Notes: generated by a model not told the origin, from the letters alone. Counted from the first letter of the stretch, positions 1 through 7,544 are shown. The stretch: DNA of 64,000 nucleotides from Calditrichales bacterium MX18-03 (GCA_021083345.1 JAJGRE010000002.1:496001-560000), one strand, 5' to 3'. Program-made: numbers and translations.

Positions 1-96
1 CAATAACGATGCACGTCTTTCACCGATGCTTCCATTTTAGATTTTAAATATGTAGAATTTATGGATTTCTGATTTTTTTGTGGGGATTGCAAAAAA

Positions 97-167
97 AGAG
101 CCAAAAAAAGTGCACCTCCAAATATTAGATTTTTGTCTAACATTTGGGGTGCACTTTTTTTGGCTCT
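97..167 (-). terminator. Long intrinsic terminator of the Gly/Met-rich operon
   Basis: The arms 97-130 and 134-167 form a near-perfect inverted repeat of about 33 bp with one bulge. Read on the minus strand it ends in a run of seven T (complement of 91-97). The right arm overlaps the stop codon of the 42-residue gene at 166-294. The T-run exists only on the minus strand, so it terminates leftward transcription. The outer part of the stem is itself A7/T7-rich, which is unusual. Positions 1-96 show no gene that I can support. Confidence 0.85.
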
Positions 168-294
168 ATAAAAAATTCATAATGAAAATTGACGTAATCA
201 CGACTCCAATTACATAAACCAGGCAACCGGGTCCACCTAAGAGACCCCTGCCGCAGCCTCTGCCAAAGAAGCCTCCGCCGCCTCCGCAACCCAT
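166..294 (-). CDS. 42-residue Gly/Cys-rich single-pass membrane peptide
   Basis: Translation starts MGCGGGGGFFGRGCGRGLL and ends in a hydrophobic segment at about residues 24-42 (start CLVYVIGVVITSIFIMNFL). A perfect ribosome binding site (AAAGGAGGT, complement of 301-309) sits 6 nt before the ATG at 294. The stop is at 166-168 inside the terminator stem. The Gly/Cys-rich N-terminus has three Cys plus one at the membrane edge. It is the last gene of the operon starting at 1112 and recalls the Gly-rich peptide at 24775. I know of no function. The start, RBS and terminator fit make it very likely to be real. Confidence 0.75.
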   Translation of the reverse strand: MGCGGGGGFFGRGCGRGLLGGPGCLVYVIGVVITSIFIMNFL

Positions 295-311
295 AAAGAT
301 ACCTCCTTTTC

Positions 312-662
312 TTACATGCCGCCCATCATGCCATTCATCATACCCATGCCGCCTTTCATGCCCATTCCACCCATCATACCGTTCATCATACCGCTCATCC
401 TGCCCATGCCGCCCTGCATGTTCATACCACCCTGAATGTTCATGTTTCCGTACATGTTCATATTGCCATTCATATTGTTTGGCATATACATGCCGTTCAT
501 GGGCATCCCATACATGTTCATATTATTATAGTTGCTCCCGTAACCCATGTTCATACCATTATAACCGAAGCTGCCTATTCCCATCAGTATCACAAAGCTT
601 AATACGATTCCTGCCATGGATACGATTGCCAGCTTAACCCAAGGACCTCGCATCATATTCAT
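312..662 (-). CDS. Met/Gly/Asn-rich membrane-anchored protein
   Basis: This 116-residue protein has one N-terminal hydrophobic segment (about residues 9-30), likely a membrane anchor or uncleaved signal. The rest is extremely low in complexity: about 33 Met residues, with NMNMYG/GMYMP-type units followed by GMMNGMMGGM-type units at the C-terminus. Dense Met motifs on the outer face are known in proteins that bind Cu(I)/Ag(I) (CopM, SilE and PcoE types), but there is no homology claim here. It sits between the zinc-ribbon protein at 699-1112 and the 42-residue peptide, probably in one sigma-54-dependent transcript. The RBS GGGAGGT lies just upstream of the ATG at 662. Function is unknown; a metal-binding or structural surface protein is an inference. 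Confidence 0.7.
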   Translation of the reverse strand: MNMMRGPWVKLAIVSMAGIVLSFVILMGIGSFGYNGMNMGYGSNYNNMNMYGMPMNGMYMPNNMNGNMNMYGNMNIQGGMNMQGGMGRMSGMMNGMMGGMGMKGGMGMMNGMMGGM

Positions 663-698
663 TACCTCCCTAAAGTATTTTTCGTGTAGTGCTGCTAT

Positions 699-1112
699 TT
701 ATGCTGTCTTTATCACAATCTCCTTACCACAGTGCGGGCATATCTTCCAGTCTACATTGAGCTCATAGCCGCATGCGCTGCATTTTCCCTTTATGCCGGT
801 GCCTCTCAAAGTGCATTTTACGGCTTCAATATCTTCTGCGGTAAATAAGTTCTTCGCCCATACGCCAATCCCGACAATCATGCTTATGACAAATACTGCG
901 AAAAGCACCTTAACAAGCAGGTATAACCAATAAGCGAAAGATGTACCGTATCCGAATCCGCCGCCCATGTACATGTGACCGCCTCCATAGACTCCTCTTG
1001 TGTGATAGCCTAAACCCAGTCCCGTACCCATCAGCAGTGAACTGATCAGCCATAGACCGACAAGTCCCAGTAGTGAAACAACAATTAGTTTTTTTAACAT
1101 ATCCTGTCTCAT
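699..1112 (-). CDS. Membrane protein with C-terminal zinc ribbon
   Basis: The protein has 137 residues. An N-terminal TM helix (about 8-28) is followed by a Gly/Tyr/Met-rich loop (GGGHMYMGGGFGYG) and a second TM helix (about 60-84). The C-terminal cytoplasmic zinc ribbon has CSACGYELNVDWKICPHCG, two CxxC knuckles. RBS AAGGAG precedes the ATG at 1112. It is the first gene after the sigma-54 promoter at 1160-1175. The ribbon closely resembles those in the two proteins encoded at 4176-4439 and 4436-4765, so the two operons encode related membrane zinc-ribbon proteins. No known family is recognised. The role may be metal or redox sensing or a scaffold for the Met-rich protein. Confidence 0.75.
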   Translation of the reverse strand: MRQDMLKKLIVVSLLGLVGLWLISSLLMGTGLGLGYHTRGVYGGGHMYMGGGFGYGTSFAYWLYLLVKVLFAVFVISMIVGIGVWAKNLFTAEDIEAVKCTLRGTGIKGKCSACGYELNVDWKICPHCGKEIVIKTA

Positions 1113-1159
1113 GATTTAAACTCCTTCCTTCCACTGTTATTCTTTTCATCAATATACAT

Positions 1160-1175
1160 TGCAATCCTTATGCCA
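1160..1175 (-). promoter_or_regulatory. Sigma-54 (-24/-12) promoter of the Met/Gly-rich operon
   Basis: The minus strand reads TGGCATAAGGATTGCA. It has GG at -24, GC at -12, exactly 10 nt between them, and TTGCA as in the consensus TGGCACG-N4-TTGCW. The start codon at 1112 lies about 40 nt downstream of the inferred transcription start near 1149. The NtrC-type activator encoded at 1418-2767 is the obvious partner. Confidence 0.8.
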
Positions 1176-1321
1176 AAGTGCCACTTCAGAAACTCTTTCC
1201 ATAAAATAAGGCTATAATGTTTATAAAATACTGAAGTTGTAGGTTTCTTCATTACTTTGCCTGCATTTTGATATCCTACACCTTTTCAAATAGCCGCTTT
1301 TTCGTCCATCCAAACAATGAC

Positions 1322-1337
1322 TGTGCGAAATCACACA
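1322..1337. promoter_or_regulatory. Candidate enhancer (activator) site
   Basis: TGTGCGAAATCACACA is an interrupted palindrome (TGTG-N8-CACA) about 155 bp upstream of the sigma-54 promoter, a normal distance for a bacterial enhancer. I see no second clear copy, so the assignment is weak. The rest of 1176-1367 is AT-rich with no gene. Confidence 0.3.
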
Positions 1338-1367
1338 CCCCGTTGTTCAAAAACACACAAAAAGTAA

Positions 1368-1396
1368 AAGGACCAACAAAATCATTGTTGATCCTT
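1368..1396 (-). terminator. Intrinsic terminator after the NtrC-type gene
   Basis: The stem arms AAGGATCAACAA and TTTGTTGGTCCTT surround a 4-nt loop. They are followed on the minus strand by TTTACTTTTTG. It lies about 20 nt after the stop at 1418 and ends the four-gene two-component operon. Confidence 0.8.
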
Positions 1397-1417
1397 AGGC
1401 CGATAATAAACTGCATC

Positions 1418-2767
1418 TTATAACCCGAATTTCTCCATTCTATATATCAATGCATGGCGTGAAATGCCCAGAAATTTTGCTGCTTGTGTCTGATTGCCTC
1501 CTGTACGCTCCAAAGCTTGTCTGATAAAGCTTTTTTCAACTTCTTCCAGCTCAATGCCCTCTTCGGGCAAAACAAACAGTTCCTGCTTCTCATTGTAAGC
1601 GCCTCGTATTACCTCCTTGGGAAGCAATGCAGGATTGATCTGCCCCTCCTTTGAAAGAATCACCATCCTTTCGATGATATTTTCAAGCTCCCGGATATTT
1701 CCTGGAAAATCATACTTCATCAGAATTTCCAGTACCCTTATGTCCATCGCAACTTTACCTTTTTTCAATTCATTTCCGTACTTACCGATAAAGTAATCGA
1801 CCAAAAGCGGCAGGTCTTCCTTCCGCTCCCTAAGTGAAGGTATATGTATCGGTATTACCTTCAAACGGTACAGCAAGTCCTCTCTGAACTTGCCATCCTC
1901 CGTCATCTTATCCAGGTTCCGGTTGGTTGCCGCCAGAATCCTCACATCGGCTTTCAATACTTCCGTCCCGCCCACTCGTTCAAACTCTTTTTCCTGCAAA
2001 ACCCTTAACAGCTTGATCTGCAATGCCGGACTGATTTCACCGATCTCATCCAAAAACAAGGTGCCCTCTTGAGCCCGGTCAAAACGTCCGGGCTTTCTTG
2101 CCTGAGCCCCTGTAAAAGCACCCTTTTCGTAACCGAAAAGCTCACTCTCCAACAGGTTCTCGGGGATCGCACCGCAGTTCACCCGGATAAATGGCTTATC
2201 CCGCCGCGAACTTTTCTGATGGATAGCTGCGGCTGCCAGCTCTTTACCGGTCCCGCTTTCACCTGTAATCAGAACTGTAGCATTGGTATCTGCAACCCGG
2301 CTTATCAACTCGTATACTTCCTGAATTTTTCTGCTGTTGCCTATCATTTTTCTATCAAATACATTGGCTATTTCATCACGAAGGTAATCAACCTCTCTGC
2401 TCAGCTCATCTATATTGAGTACCTTTCGGATTTTCAGCTTCAGCTCTTCGATGTCAAAGGGTTTGGGGATGTAGTCAACGGCACCTAGCTTCATTGCAAG
2501 AACAGCAGCCTCGGTATTGCCGTGAGCCGTTATTATGATGACAGGGGTTTTGTCGTTGATCTGCCTGACCCTCCGCAATACTTCCATGCCGTCCAGCTTC
2601 GGCATTCGATAATCCAATATTATAAGATCCGGCTCACTGTCAAGGAACTGGTTAAAGGCATCTTCTCCGTCAACGGCTTCTACGGCATCAAAGCCGGCTT
2701 CCTTCAGGTTTTTCTGCAGTACCCACCGCATATTCTTTTCATCGTCTGCTATTAGAACCTTTTTCAT
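1418..2767 (-). CDS. NtrC-family sigma-54-dependent response regulator
   Basis: The 449-residue activator has a receiver domain (phospho-acceptor Asp52 in LDYRMP), a central AAA+ sigma-54 interaction domain with Walker A GESGTGKE (near 165) and the sigma-54 contact loop GAFTGA (near 213), and a C-terminal Fis-type helix-turn-helix (about 422-449). I chose the ATG at 2767 rather than an earlier in-frame start. It begins the receiver fold (MKKVLIADDE) and overlaps the kinase stop as ATGA. It is the last gene of the operon from 4765. It should activate the two sigma-54 promoters at 1160 and 4804, giving positive autoregulation. Architecture is certain; targets are inferred from adjacency. Confidence 0.92.
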   Translation of the reverse strand: MKKVLIADDEKNMRWVLQKNLKEAGFDAVEAVDGEDAFNQFLDSEPDLIILDYRMPKLDGMEVLRRVRQINDKTPVIIITAHGNTEAAVLAMKLGAVDYIPKPFDIEELKLKIRKVLNIDELSREVDYLRDEIANVFDRKMIGNSRKIQEVYELISRVADTNATVLITGESGTGKELAAAAIHQKSSRRDKPFIRVNCGAIPENLLESELFGYEKGAFTGAQARKPGRFDRAQEGTLFLDEIGEISPALQIKLLRVLQEKEFERVGGTEVLKADVRILAATNRNLDKMTEDGKFREDLLYRLKVIPIHIPSLRERKEDLPLLVDYFIGKYGNELKKGKVAMDIRVLEILMKYDFPGNIRELENIIERMVILSKEGQINPALLPKEVIRGAYNEKQELFVLPEEGIELEEVEKSFIRQALERTGGNQTQAAKFLGISRHALIYRMEKFGL

Positions 2768-4179
2768 ACCGAAGCGTCCGCCTCCTTTTTTGCGGGCAAC
2801 AGCACCACGAAGGTCGTACCCTGCCCAACCTTGCTTGCTACATTGATTATCCCGCAATGCTCATCCACAATCCTGTGTACAATAGAAAGGCCTAAGCCTG
2901 TACCTTCCTCCTTCGTCGTGAAGAAGGGATTGAATATCTTTTCCAAATTCTCTGAAGAAATCCCCATCCCGCTATCCTGAATTATGATGCGTATATGATT
3001 GTCCTCCACATAGCAGGTTGACAGCGTCAGTGTCCCGCCATGAGGCATCGCCTCAACTGCATTAAAAATAATATTGATAAACGCTTGCTTCAGCAAGTCC
3101 ATATCGCCTTCGATATCCGGCACTTGATTCTTCTCAAAGACCATTTCAACCTGGTGCTGCTCCACATATTTCTTTACAATGATCAGCACGTCATCCAGAA
3201 TGTAATTGATAGAATACCGACCTGTTTTGCTTTTGCCCGGCTTAGCGAAATCCATCAAAAGCTTGACGATCCGATTAGCTCTTTCGATCTCTTCGTCGAT
3301 AATCTCCAGCTCCGTTTGCGCTTCCGGGTTATTTTTCAGTTCATTCCGCATTGTCTGCTCAATGGCTTTTATTATTGCCAGGGGGTTCCTGATTTCATGG
3401 GCAATGCCTGAGGATAGCTCACCGAGTGCCGCCAGCTTATCATTCCTTTGTATGTGCTGCTGCAGTCTCTTCAGCTCGGTTATGTCTTCGATGATAATAA
3501 CCAGGCCCTTATTGGTGTTATTATAATACAGCGGAAACAAGCTGATGTCCAAGTTCATTTCACCCAGTTCCCTGCTAATATCCACCTGCGTTTTTTCCGG
3601 TTTGTTCTCGCATGCAGATTTTATAATTTTGTCTTTCATATTCTCACAGCACGCAAATATCTCATAAAAGCTCTGTCCGATGCAGTCACCTTCTACATTG
3701 AGAATCTCTTTTGCCCCTTGATTGATAATGGTTATCAGCATATCCTTATTAATGACAACGACACCGCTTTTTATGCTTTCAATAATACTATTTGAATAGT
3801 TCTCCATGATCATATAGCGACCCAGTTCTTTCTCAAGCACCGTAATTTTTAGGTTTTTCTTCTCTGTAAGGATCCCAGCAAGCAAACTGACGGAAAAGAA
3901 CAGTGCAATATCAAAAAGCTCTCCAACCGCTTGCTCACCTACACGAAGTGAAAGCAGGATATGGGGTGAATAGATCATACTAATGATGATCGCTGTAAGG
4001 ATACTGCCTTTATAGCCATATCTGAAGGCAGCCAGAAGAATCGGGAAAATATACAGCAGCCTGTAGAAGCCGGGTAATGGTGTATCCAGGCTATTGTTGT
4101 AATAATGGACGGCACTGATGGCGGCAATCAGAAAAAGTACACTCATTTCATATGCAAATTTTCTAGTGAAATGCTTCAA
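2764..4179 (-). CDS. Membrane sensor histidine kinase (NtrB/AtoS-like)
   Basis: This 471-residue kinase has about four N-terminal TM helices (residues 10-105) with very short external loops. A short helix leads to a PAS domain (about 130-235), then HisKA with the phospho-acceptor His261 in GIAHEIRNPL, then HATPase_c (N box near 370, G1 box DSGMGIS, G2 box GTGLGLSIV). With so little outside the membrane it probably senses a membrane or intracellular signal. It overlaps the preceding zinc-ribbon gene (4176-4179) and the following regulator (2764-2767) by ATGA, so translation is coupled. The cognate regulator is the NtrC-type protein. The signal is unknown; the neighbouring zinc-ribbon proteins could be accessory sensors. 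Confidence 0.9.
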   Translation of the reverse strand: MKHFTRKFAYEMSVLFLIAAISAVHYYNNSLDTPLPGFYRLLYIFPILLAAFRYGYKGSILTAIIISMIYSPHILLSLRVGEQAVGELFDIALFFSVSLLAGILTEKKNLKITVLEKELGRYMIMENYSNSIIESIKSGVVVINKDMLITIINQGAKEILNVEGDCIGQSFYEIFACCENMKDKIIKSACENKPEKTQVDISRELGEMNLDISLFPLYYNNTNKGLVIIIEDITELKRLQQHIQRNDKLAALGELSSGIAHEIRNPLAIIKAIEQTMRNELKNNPEAQTELEIIDEEIERANRIVKLLMDFAKPGKSKTGRYSINYILDDVLIIVKKYVEQHQVEMVFEKNQVPDIEGDMDLLKQAFINIIFNAVEAMPHGGTLTLSTCYVEDNHIRIIIQDSGMGISSENLEKIFNPFFTTKEEGTGLGLSIVHRIVDEHCGIINVASKVGQGTTFVVLLPAKKEADASV

Positions 4180-4439
4180 TGCGACTCCCCCTGCTCCGGC
4201 CTTTTTTCACAGTAAGGACAGTACTTCCAGGCAACATCCAGCTTTTCTCCGCAGTGAGGGCACTTAACGTTTAAGGTTTCTCGGCAAATAGGGCAGACAT
4301 TATAGTTTTTTTCAACCGGGCTGCCGCAAGATGGGCACTTCTTCCCATTTTCCTGCTTACTGCTGCCGCTGTTGTCAACACGGTAAATTGCAATATAATA
4401 GATCAAGGCTGCAATCACGCTTAAAAGAAGGAGTGTCAT
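4176..4439 (-). CDS. Small membrane protein with double zinc ribbon
   Basis: The 87-residue protein has an N-terminal TM helix (about 2-19) and a cytoplasmic tail carrying four CxxC knuckles (CPSC, CPIC, CPHC, CPYC), which make two consecutive zinc ribbons of the double-zinc-ribbon (DZR) type. It is translationally coupled to both neighbours by 4-nt overlaps, which suggests stoichiometric production with the kinase. Zinc binding is a confident family inference. A role as kinase partner or adapter is speculation based on operon position. Confidence 0.8.
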   Translation of the reverse strand: MTLLLLSVIAALIYYIAIYRVDNSGSSKQENGKKCPSCGSPVEKNYNVCPICRETLNVKCPHCGEKLDVAWKYCPYCEKRPEQGESH

Positions 4440-4765
4440 TTACCATCACCCTTTCTTCCTTCGATTCTTGTACCGCAGCCGGGACATATTTTCCAAGTCT
4501 CGCTCTCGATTTCCAACCCGCACTGCCTGCATTTCCTGCTTGTTTGAGCCGACATGATCAATGCTGCCAAACCGGCTGTCGCCAGTATCACAAGGATCAT
4601 TACCAGGTATCCGGGATTAAAATAATAACTGTAATTATTCATTCCTCTATGCATCATACCCATTCTCGGGGTTTGGTAGGCCATAAAAGGCATAACCATG
4701 TTATATATGAGCAGAAGTGCAATGATTGCCAGAACGATGTATAAAGCCGTTTTTCGAACATTCAT
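4436..4765 (-). CDS. Two-pass membrane protein with C-terminal zinc ribbon
   Basis: The 109-residue protein has a TM helix at about 6-27, a Met/Tyr-rich external loop (RMGMMHRGMNNYSYYF), a second TM (about 52-72) and a terminal zinc ribbon (CRQCGLEIESETWKICPGCG). The ATG at 4765 is preferred to one 27 nt upstream because GGGGGTG is correctly spaced before it. Its layout (TM, Met-rich loop, TM, ribbon) is the same as the protein at 699-1112, so the two are likely paralogues heading the two sigma-54 operons. The stop overlaps the next gene by ATGA. Function is unknown. Confidence 0.75.
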   Translation of the reverse strand: MNVRKTALYIVLAIIALLLIYNMVMPFMAYQTPRMGMMHRGMNNYSYYFNPGYLVMILVILATAGLAALIMSAQTSRKCRQCGLEIESETWKICPGCGTRIEGRKGDGK

Positions 4766-4803
4766 AAAAACACCCCCTAGCATTAATTCCAATCAATTTA
4801 TAT

Positions 4804-4819
4804 TGCAAATTACATGCCA
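4804..4819 (-). promoter_or_regulatory. Sigma-54 (-24/-12) promoter of the kinase/NtrC operon
   Basis: The minus strand reads TGGCATGTAATTTGCA, with GG-N10-GC and a consensus TTGCA. The ATG at 4765 lies about 27 nt after the expected start point. It is nearly the same as the element at 1160-1175, indicating that one sigma-54 activator controls both operons. Confidence 0.8.
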
Positions 4820-4900
4820 ATCCGATTCATCCCTTACATATTCCTTATTCTATTCTACACCATATTGCACGAAAGAAATAAGTACTAACGTATAAAAAAT

Positions 4901-4956
4901 AAAAAGGACCTACTGCTTTTCTGCTTCAGTTCAGAAGTCATACCGCAAGGTCCTTT
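4901..4956 (-). terminator. Terminator downstream of the amino-acid ABC operon
   Basis: The arms AAAGGACCT (4948-4956) and AGGTCCTTTTT (4901-4911) pair, and an internal CTTCTG-type helix lies in the loop. The minus strand continues ATTTTTT. It terminates leftward transcription arriving from the ABC ATPase gene at 5172. Confidence 0.7.
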
Positions 4957-4991
4957 CCCATTTTTCCCATGGCTGCTTGACATTCAAGCAT

Positions 4992-5156
4992 TCATATCAG
5001 CGTTTGCAGGATCATCCGCACTGTAATTGCCCACGCAGGACATATTGATTTCGCATGCTCTACCTCAGCAAGCAGCTCATCCGCAAGTTCAACATCCAAT
5101 GATACGGACTTCCCGTCATAATCCGCTCTAAAGACATCGGGGCATGCGGTTCCTTT
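4992..5156 (-). other. Open frame without start codon, possible gene remnant
   Basis: Between the ABC ATPase stop (5172) and the terminator (4901-4956) the minus strand holds one open frame of about 54 codons. It translates to protein-like sequence (for example YDGKSVSLDVELADELL) but has no ATG, GTG or TTG at its head and no ribosome binding site. It could be the remnant of a small gene, or an untranslated tail of the ABC transcript. No family is recognised. Confidence 0.25.
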
Positions 5157-5171
5157 TTATTCTTACAGCTT

Positions 5172-5936
5172 CTAAGCGCTTTTATTCAGTACCTGGCCCA
5201 AAAACCTTTTGGTCCTTTCGTGAGAGGGGCTTCCAAAAATCTTCTCCGGCGTATCGATTTCGACAATCCTGCCCTCATCCATGAAAACCACCCTGTCGGC
5301 GACCTCCCTGGCAAAGGCCATCTCATGGGTCACGATCAGCAACGTCATATCCTGCTTTGCCAGATCCCTGATCACGTTAAGCACTTCACCCACAAGCTCC
5401 GGGTCAAGGGCTGACGTGGGCTCGTCAAAAAGCATGATCTTGGGCTTCATTGCCAGCGATCTGGCAATGGCAACCCTTTGCTGCTGTCCGCCTGAAAGCT
5501 TTGAAGGATACACATCCATCTTATCGGAGAGTCCTACCTTCGCCAGCAATTCTATTGCATCCCTCTTCGCATCCTCTTGTGCTGCTTTTTTTACCACAAC
5601 GGGACCCAGCATGACATTTTCAAGTGCAGTCAAATGAGGAAACAAGTTGAACCTCTGAAACACCATTCCGATTTCAGAGCATAACGCATTTACTTCCCGG
5701 TTCGCCGGCCTTTGAATGTCCCTATCATCCTGCCTGTCATCCAGCAGCACATTGTCAATAAATATTCTCCCGCTGGTAATCCGCTCCAGATGGTTGAGCG
5801 ACCGGAGGAGGGTGCTTTTCCCTGAGCCGCTGGGGCCTACAATGCAGACCACTTCGCCTTTTCCCACCGTCATGTCAATACCCTTCAGCACCTCAAGCGC
5901 ACCAAAGCTTTTATAGACGTTTTCAATCCTAATCAT
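5172..5936 (-). CDS. tcyC: Polar amino-acid (probably cystine) ABC transporter ATPase
   Basis: The 254-residue cytoplasmic ATPase has Walker [10 protein letters not shown] (about 34-42), a Q-loop, the signature [16 protein letters not shown] and Walker [15 protein letters not shown] followed by a switch His. This is typical of the GlnQ/HisP family for polar amino acids. It is last in the SBP-permease-ATPase operon, about 60 nt after the permease stop. The substrate cannot be read from the ATPase. Cystine is inferred from the binding protein, the CymR-like site upstream of the operon and the adjacent cysK and larE. The symbol follows the Bacillus tcyABC naming and is tentative. Confidence 0.9.
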   Translation of the reverse strand: MIRIENVYKSFGALEVLKGIDMTVGKGEVVCIVGPSGSGKSTLLRSLNHLERITSGRIFIDNVLLDDRQDDRDIQRPANREVNALCSEIGMVFQRFNLFPHLTALENVMLGPVVVKKAAQEDAKRDAIELLAKVGLSDKMDVYPSKLSGGQQQRVAIARSLAMKPKIMLFDEPTSALDPELVGEVLNVIRDLAKQDMTLLIVTHEMAFAREVADRVVFMDEGRIVEIDTPEKIFGSPSHERTKRFLGQVLNKSA

Positions 5937-5998
5937 AACGTACGTTCTCCTTTTCCGTTTTGAAAGTATAAGCTAAGCTGCTTTTTCAGGCAATAGGC

Positions 5999-6670
5999 TT
6001 ACAGATGCTTCGCAAAACGGACTTCCATTCTTGACTGCAGATAAGCCAGTACCGAGCAAAACAGCAAGTAAATGAGCGCCGCTTCGGAATAAAGCCATAA
6101 CGGCTCGTATGTGCGTGCTGTAATCTGCTGTGCAACCTGAAACATCTCCGTTACGGTTATTGCCGCCGCCAAGGATGTATCCTTGACCAGGCTGATGAAG
6201 GAATTGGCCAGGGGCGGCACTGCAACCCGGATAGCCTGTGGAAGGATGACATGCCGAAGCGCCTGTCCCTTCGACATGCCAAGGGCATGGGCAGCTTCCC
6301 ACTGTCCCTTGGATACCGACAGTATGGCTGCCCGTATCGTTTCGGAGCTATAGGCTCCCACACTCAGCGTAAAGCCGATGATACCCGATACCATGGCATC
6401 CAAAGTAATTCCGATACTGGGCAGGCCATAGAATATGATAAAAAGCTGTACCAGCAAGGGTGTTCCTCTTATGATCCACACATAAAACCCGGCAAAAGCT
6501 GCCAGGGGTTTTATGTGTGAGATCCTTACGATGGCAACGATAAAGGCAATCGCAATGCCAAGAACGAAGGATATGATGGCAAGAGGCACTGTAAAGGCTA
6601 ACCCTGCTTTCAGCAATGGTACGAAGGAATGGATCAGTATATCGACAACTCTTGCCATTCTATCCGTCAT
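5999..6670 (-). CDS. tcyB: Amino-acid (probably cystine) ABC transporter permease
   Basis: The 223-residue inner-membrane permease belongs to the HisM/GlnP family. It has about five TM helices and the EAA loop (EAAHALGMSKGQALRHVILP) that docks to the ATPase, plus the family N-terminal signature IRGTPLLVQLFI. The RBS GGTGAG is 6 nt from the ATG at 6670. It lies 21 nt after the binding-protein gene. A single permease gene implies a homodimeric channel, as in TcyB. Confidence 0.88.
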   Translation of the reverse strand: MTDRMARVVDILIHSFVPLLKAGLAFTVPLAIISFVLGIAIAFIVAIVRISHIKPLAAFAGFYVWIIRGTPLLVQLFIIFYGLPSIGITLDAMVSGIIGFTLSVGAYSSETIRAAILSVSKGQWEAAHALGMSKGQALRHVILPQAIRVAVPPLANSFISLVKDTSLAAAITVTEMFQVAQQITARTYEPLWLYSEAALIYLLFCSVLAYLQSRMEVRFAKHL

Positions 6671-6691
6671 TGGATCTCACCTTTCCTGAAA

Positions 6692-7519
6692 TTATTTGGA
6701 CACATCTTCTCCGAACCACTTTTCGGAAATCTTCAAATAGGTGCCGTCACTCATCATATCGCTTAATGCTTTGTTTACAGCCTCAACAAGCTCGACATTT
6801 CCCTTGTTGAACAGGATGCCTTGCTGATCCTTGGTGTCTGCCTGATCAACCACCTTTATCGGTGCATCCGGTCTTTGCTTCTTAAAATCCAGGTAGGATA
6901 AGCTGTCGTTGACTGTTGCATCGATGCGCTTTGAAGCCAGCAGGTCAATGGATTGGTTGAACCCGTCTACCTGAATAATTTCTGCACCGAAGGATTTTGC
7001 CACCTCAGCAAAATTACTGGTCAGGGCCTGTCCGGACTTCTTTCCCTTTAAATCTTCAAAGGTCTTGATTTCATTGTTATCCTGGTTAACCACCAACACG
7101 GCCTTAGCTACGATATACGGTGTTGAAAAATCATATTTTTCCAGTCTGTCTGCTCTAATCGTTACTTCATTGACCACCGCATCAAACCTTTTTGCATCCA
7201 GGCCGGCAAACATGCCATCCCATTTTGTTTCGATGAACTCTGCCTTAACGCCCAGTCTTTTTGCAACTTCCTCGGCAATTTCAACGTCAAAGCCTGTCAG
7301 TTTGCCGTCTTTATCATGGAAGGTAAAAGGTGCATAGGTGCCTTCTGTCCCGATTTTGATAACGCCGTCTGCCTTTATTTTATCCAGAAGGGTCTGTTCT
7401 TTGGGTTCAGCAGCAGGCTGCTCGGCAGGTGCTGCTGCCTGTTGCGGCGCACTGCAGCCGGAGAGGGCAACAACCAATACCATGATAATTGCTGTGATGG
7501 TTAGTACTCTTTTTTTCAT
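6692..7519 (-). CDS. tcyA: Cystine-type substrate-binding lipoprotein
   Basis: The 275-residue periplasmic-binding-protein fold (SBP_bac_3) begins with a lipoprotein signal ending in LSGCSAP (lipidated Cys22), an Ala/Pro/Glu-rich linker, then YAPFTFHDKDGKLTGFDVEIA and the segment KWDGMFAGLDAKRFDAVVNEV. The latter is characteristic of L-cystine binders (FliY/TcyA/TcyJ). RBS TTGGAGGAG precedes the ATG at 7519. An operator resembling those in front of cysK and the Rrf2 gene lies upstream at about 7545-7568. Cystine specificity is a family-plus-context inference; another sulfur amino acid is possible. Confidence 0.85.
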   Translation of the reverse strand: MKKRVLTITAIIMVLVVALSGCSAPQQAAAPAEQPAAEPKEQTLLDKIKADGVIKIGTEGTYAPFTFHDKDGKLTGFDVEIAEEVAKRLGVKAEFIETKWDGMFAGLDAKRFDAVVNEVTIRADRLEKYDFSTPYIVAKAVLVVNQDNNEIKTFEDLKGKKSGQALTSNFAEVAKSFGAEIIQVDGFNQSIDLLASKRIDATVNDSLSYLDFKKQRPDAPIKVVDQADTKDQQGILFNKGNVELVEAVNKALSDMMSDGTYLKISEKWFGEDVSK

Positions 7520-7544
7520 TTTTACTCCTCCAATTATTGTTTTA

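Noticed and set aside
312-662. Met/Gly-rich stretch taken as a tandem DNA repeat or CRISPR-like array
   Set aside because: The ATG-GGC-rich units vary in length and keep one reading frame with RBS and start; there are no constant repeats with unique spacers.
910-1164. 84-codon frame overlapping the zinc-ribbon gene on the same strand
   Set aside because: Out-of-frame shadow that starts upstream and crosses the sigma-54 promoter; no RBS and no domain.
2768-2857. 30-codon extension of the NtrC-type regulator
   Set aside because: It lies inside the kinase gene. The ATG at 2767 starts the receiver fold and overlaps the kinase stop as ATGA.
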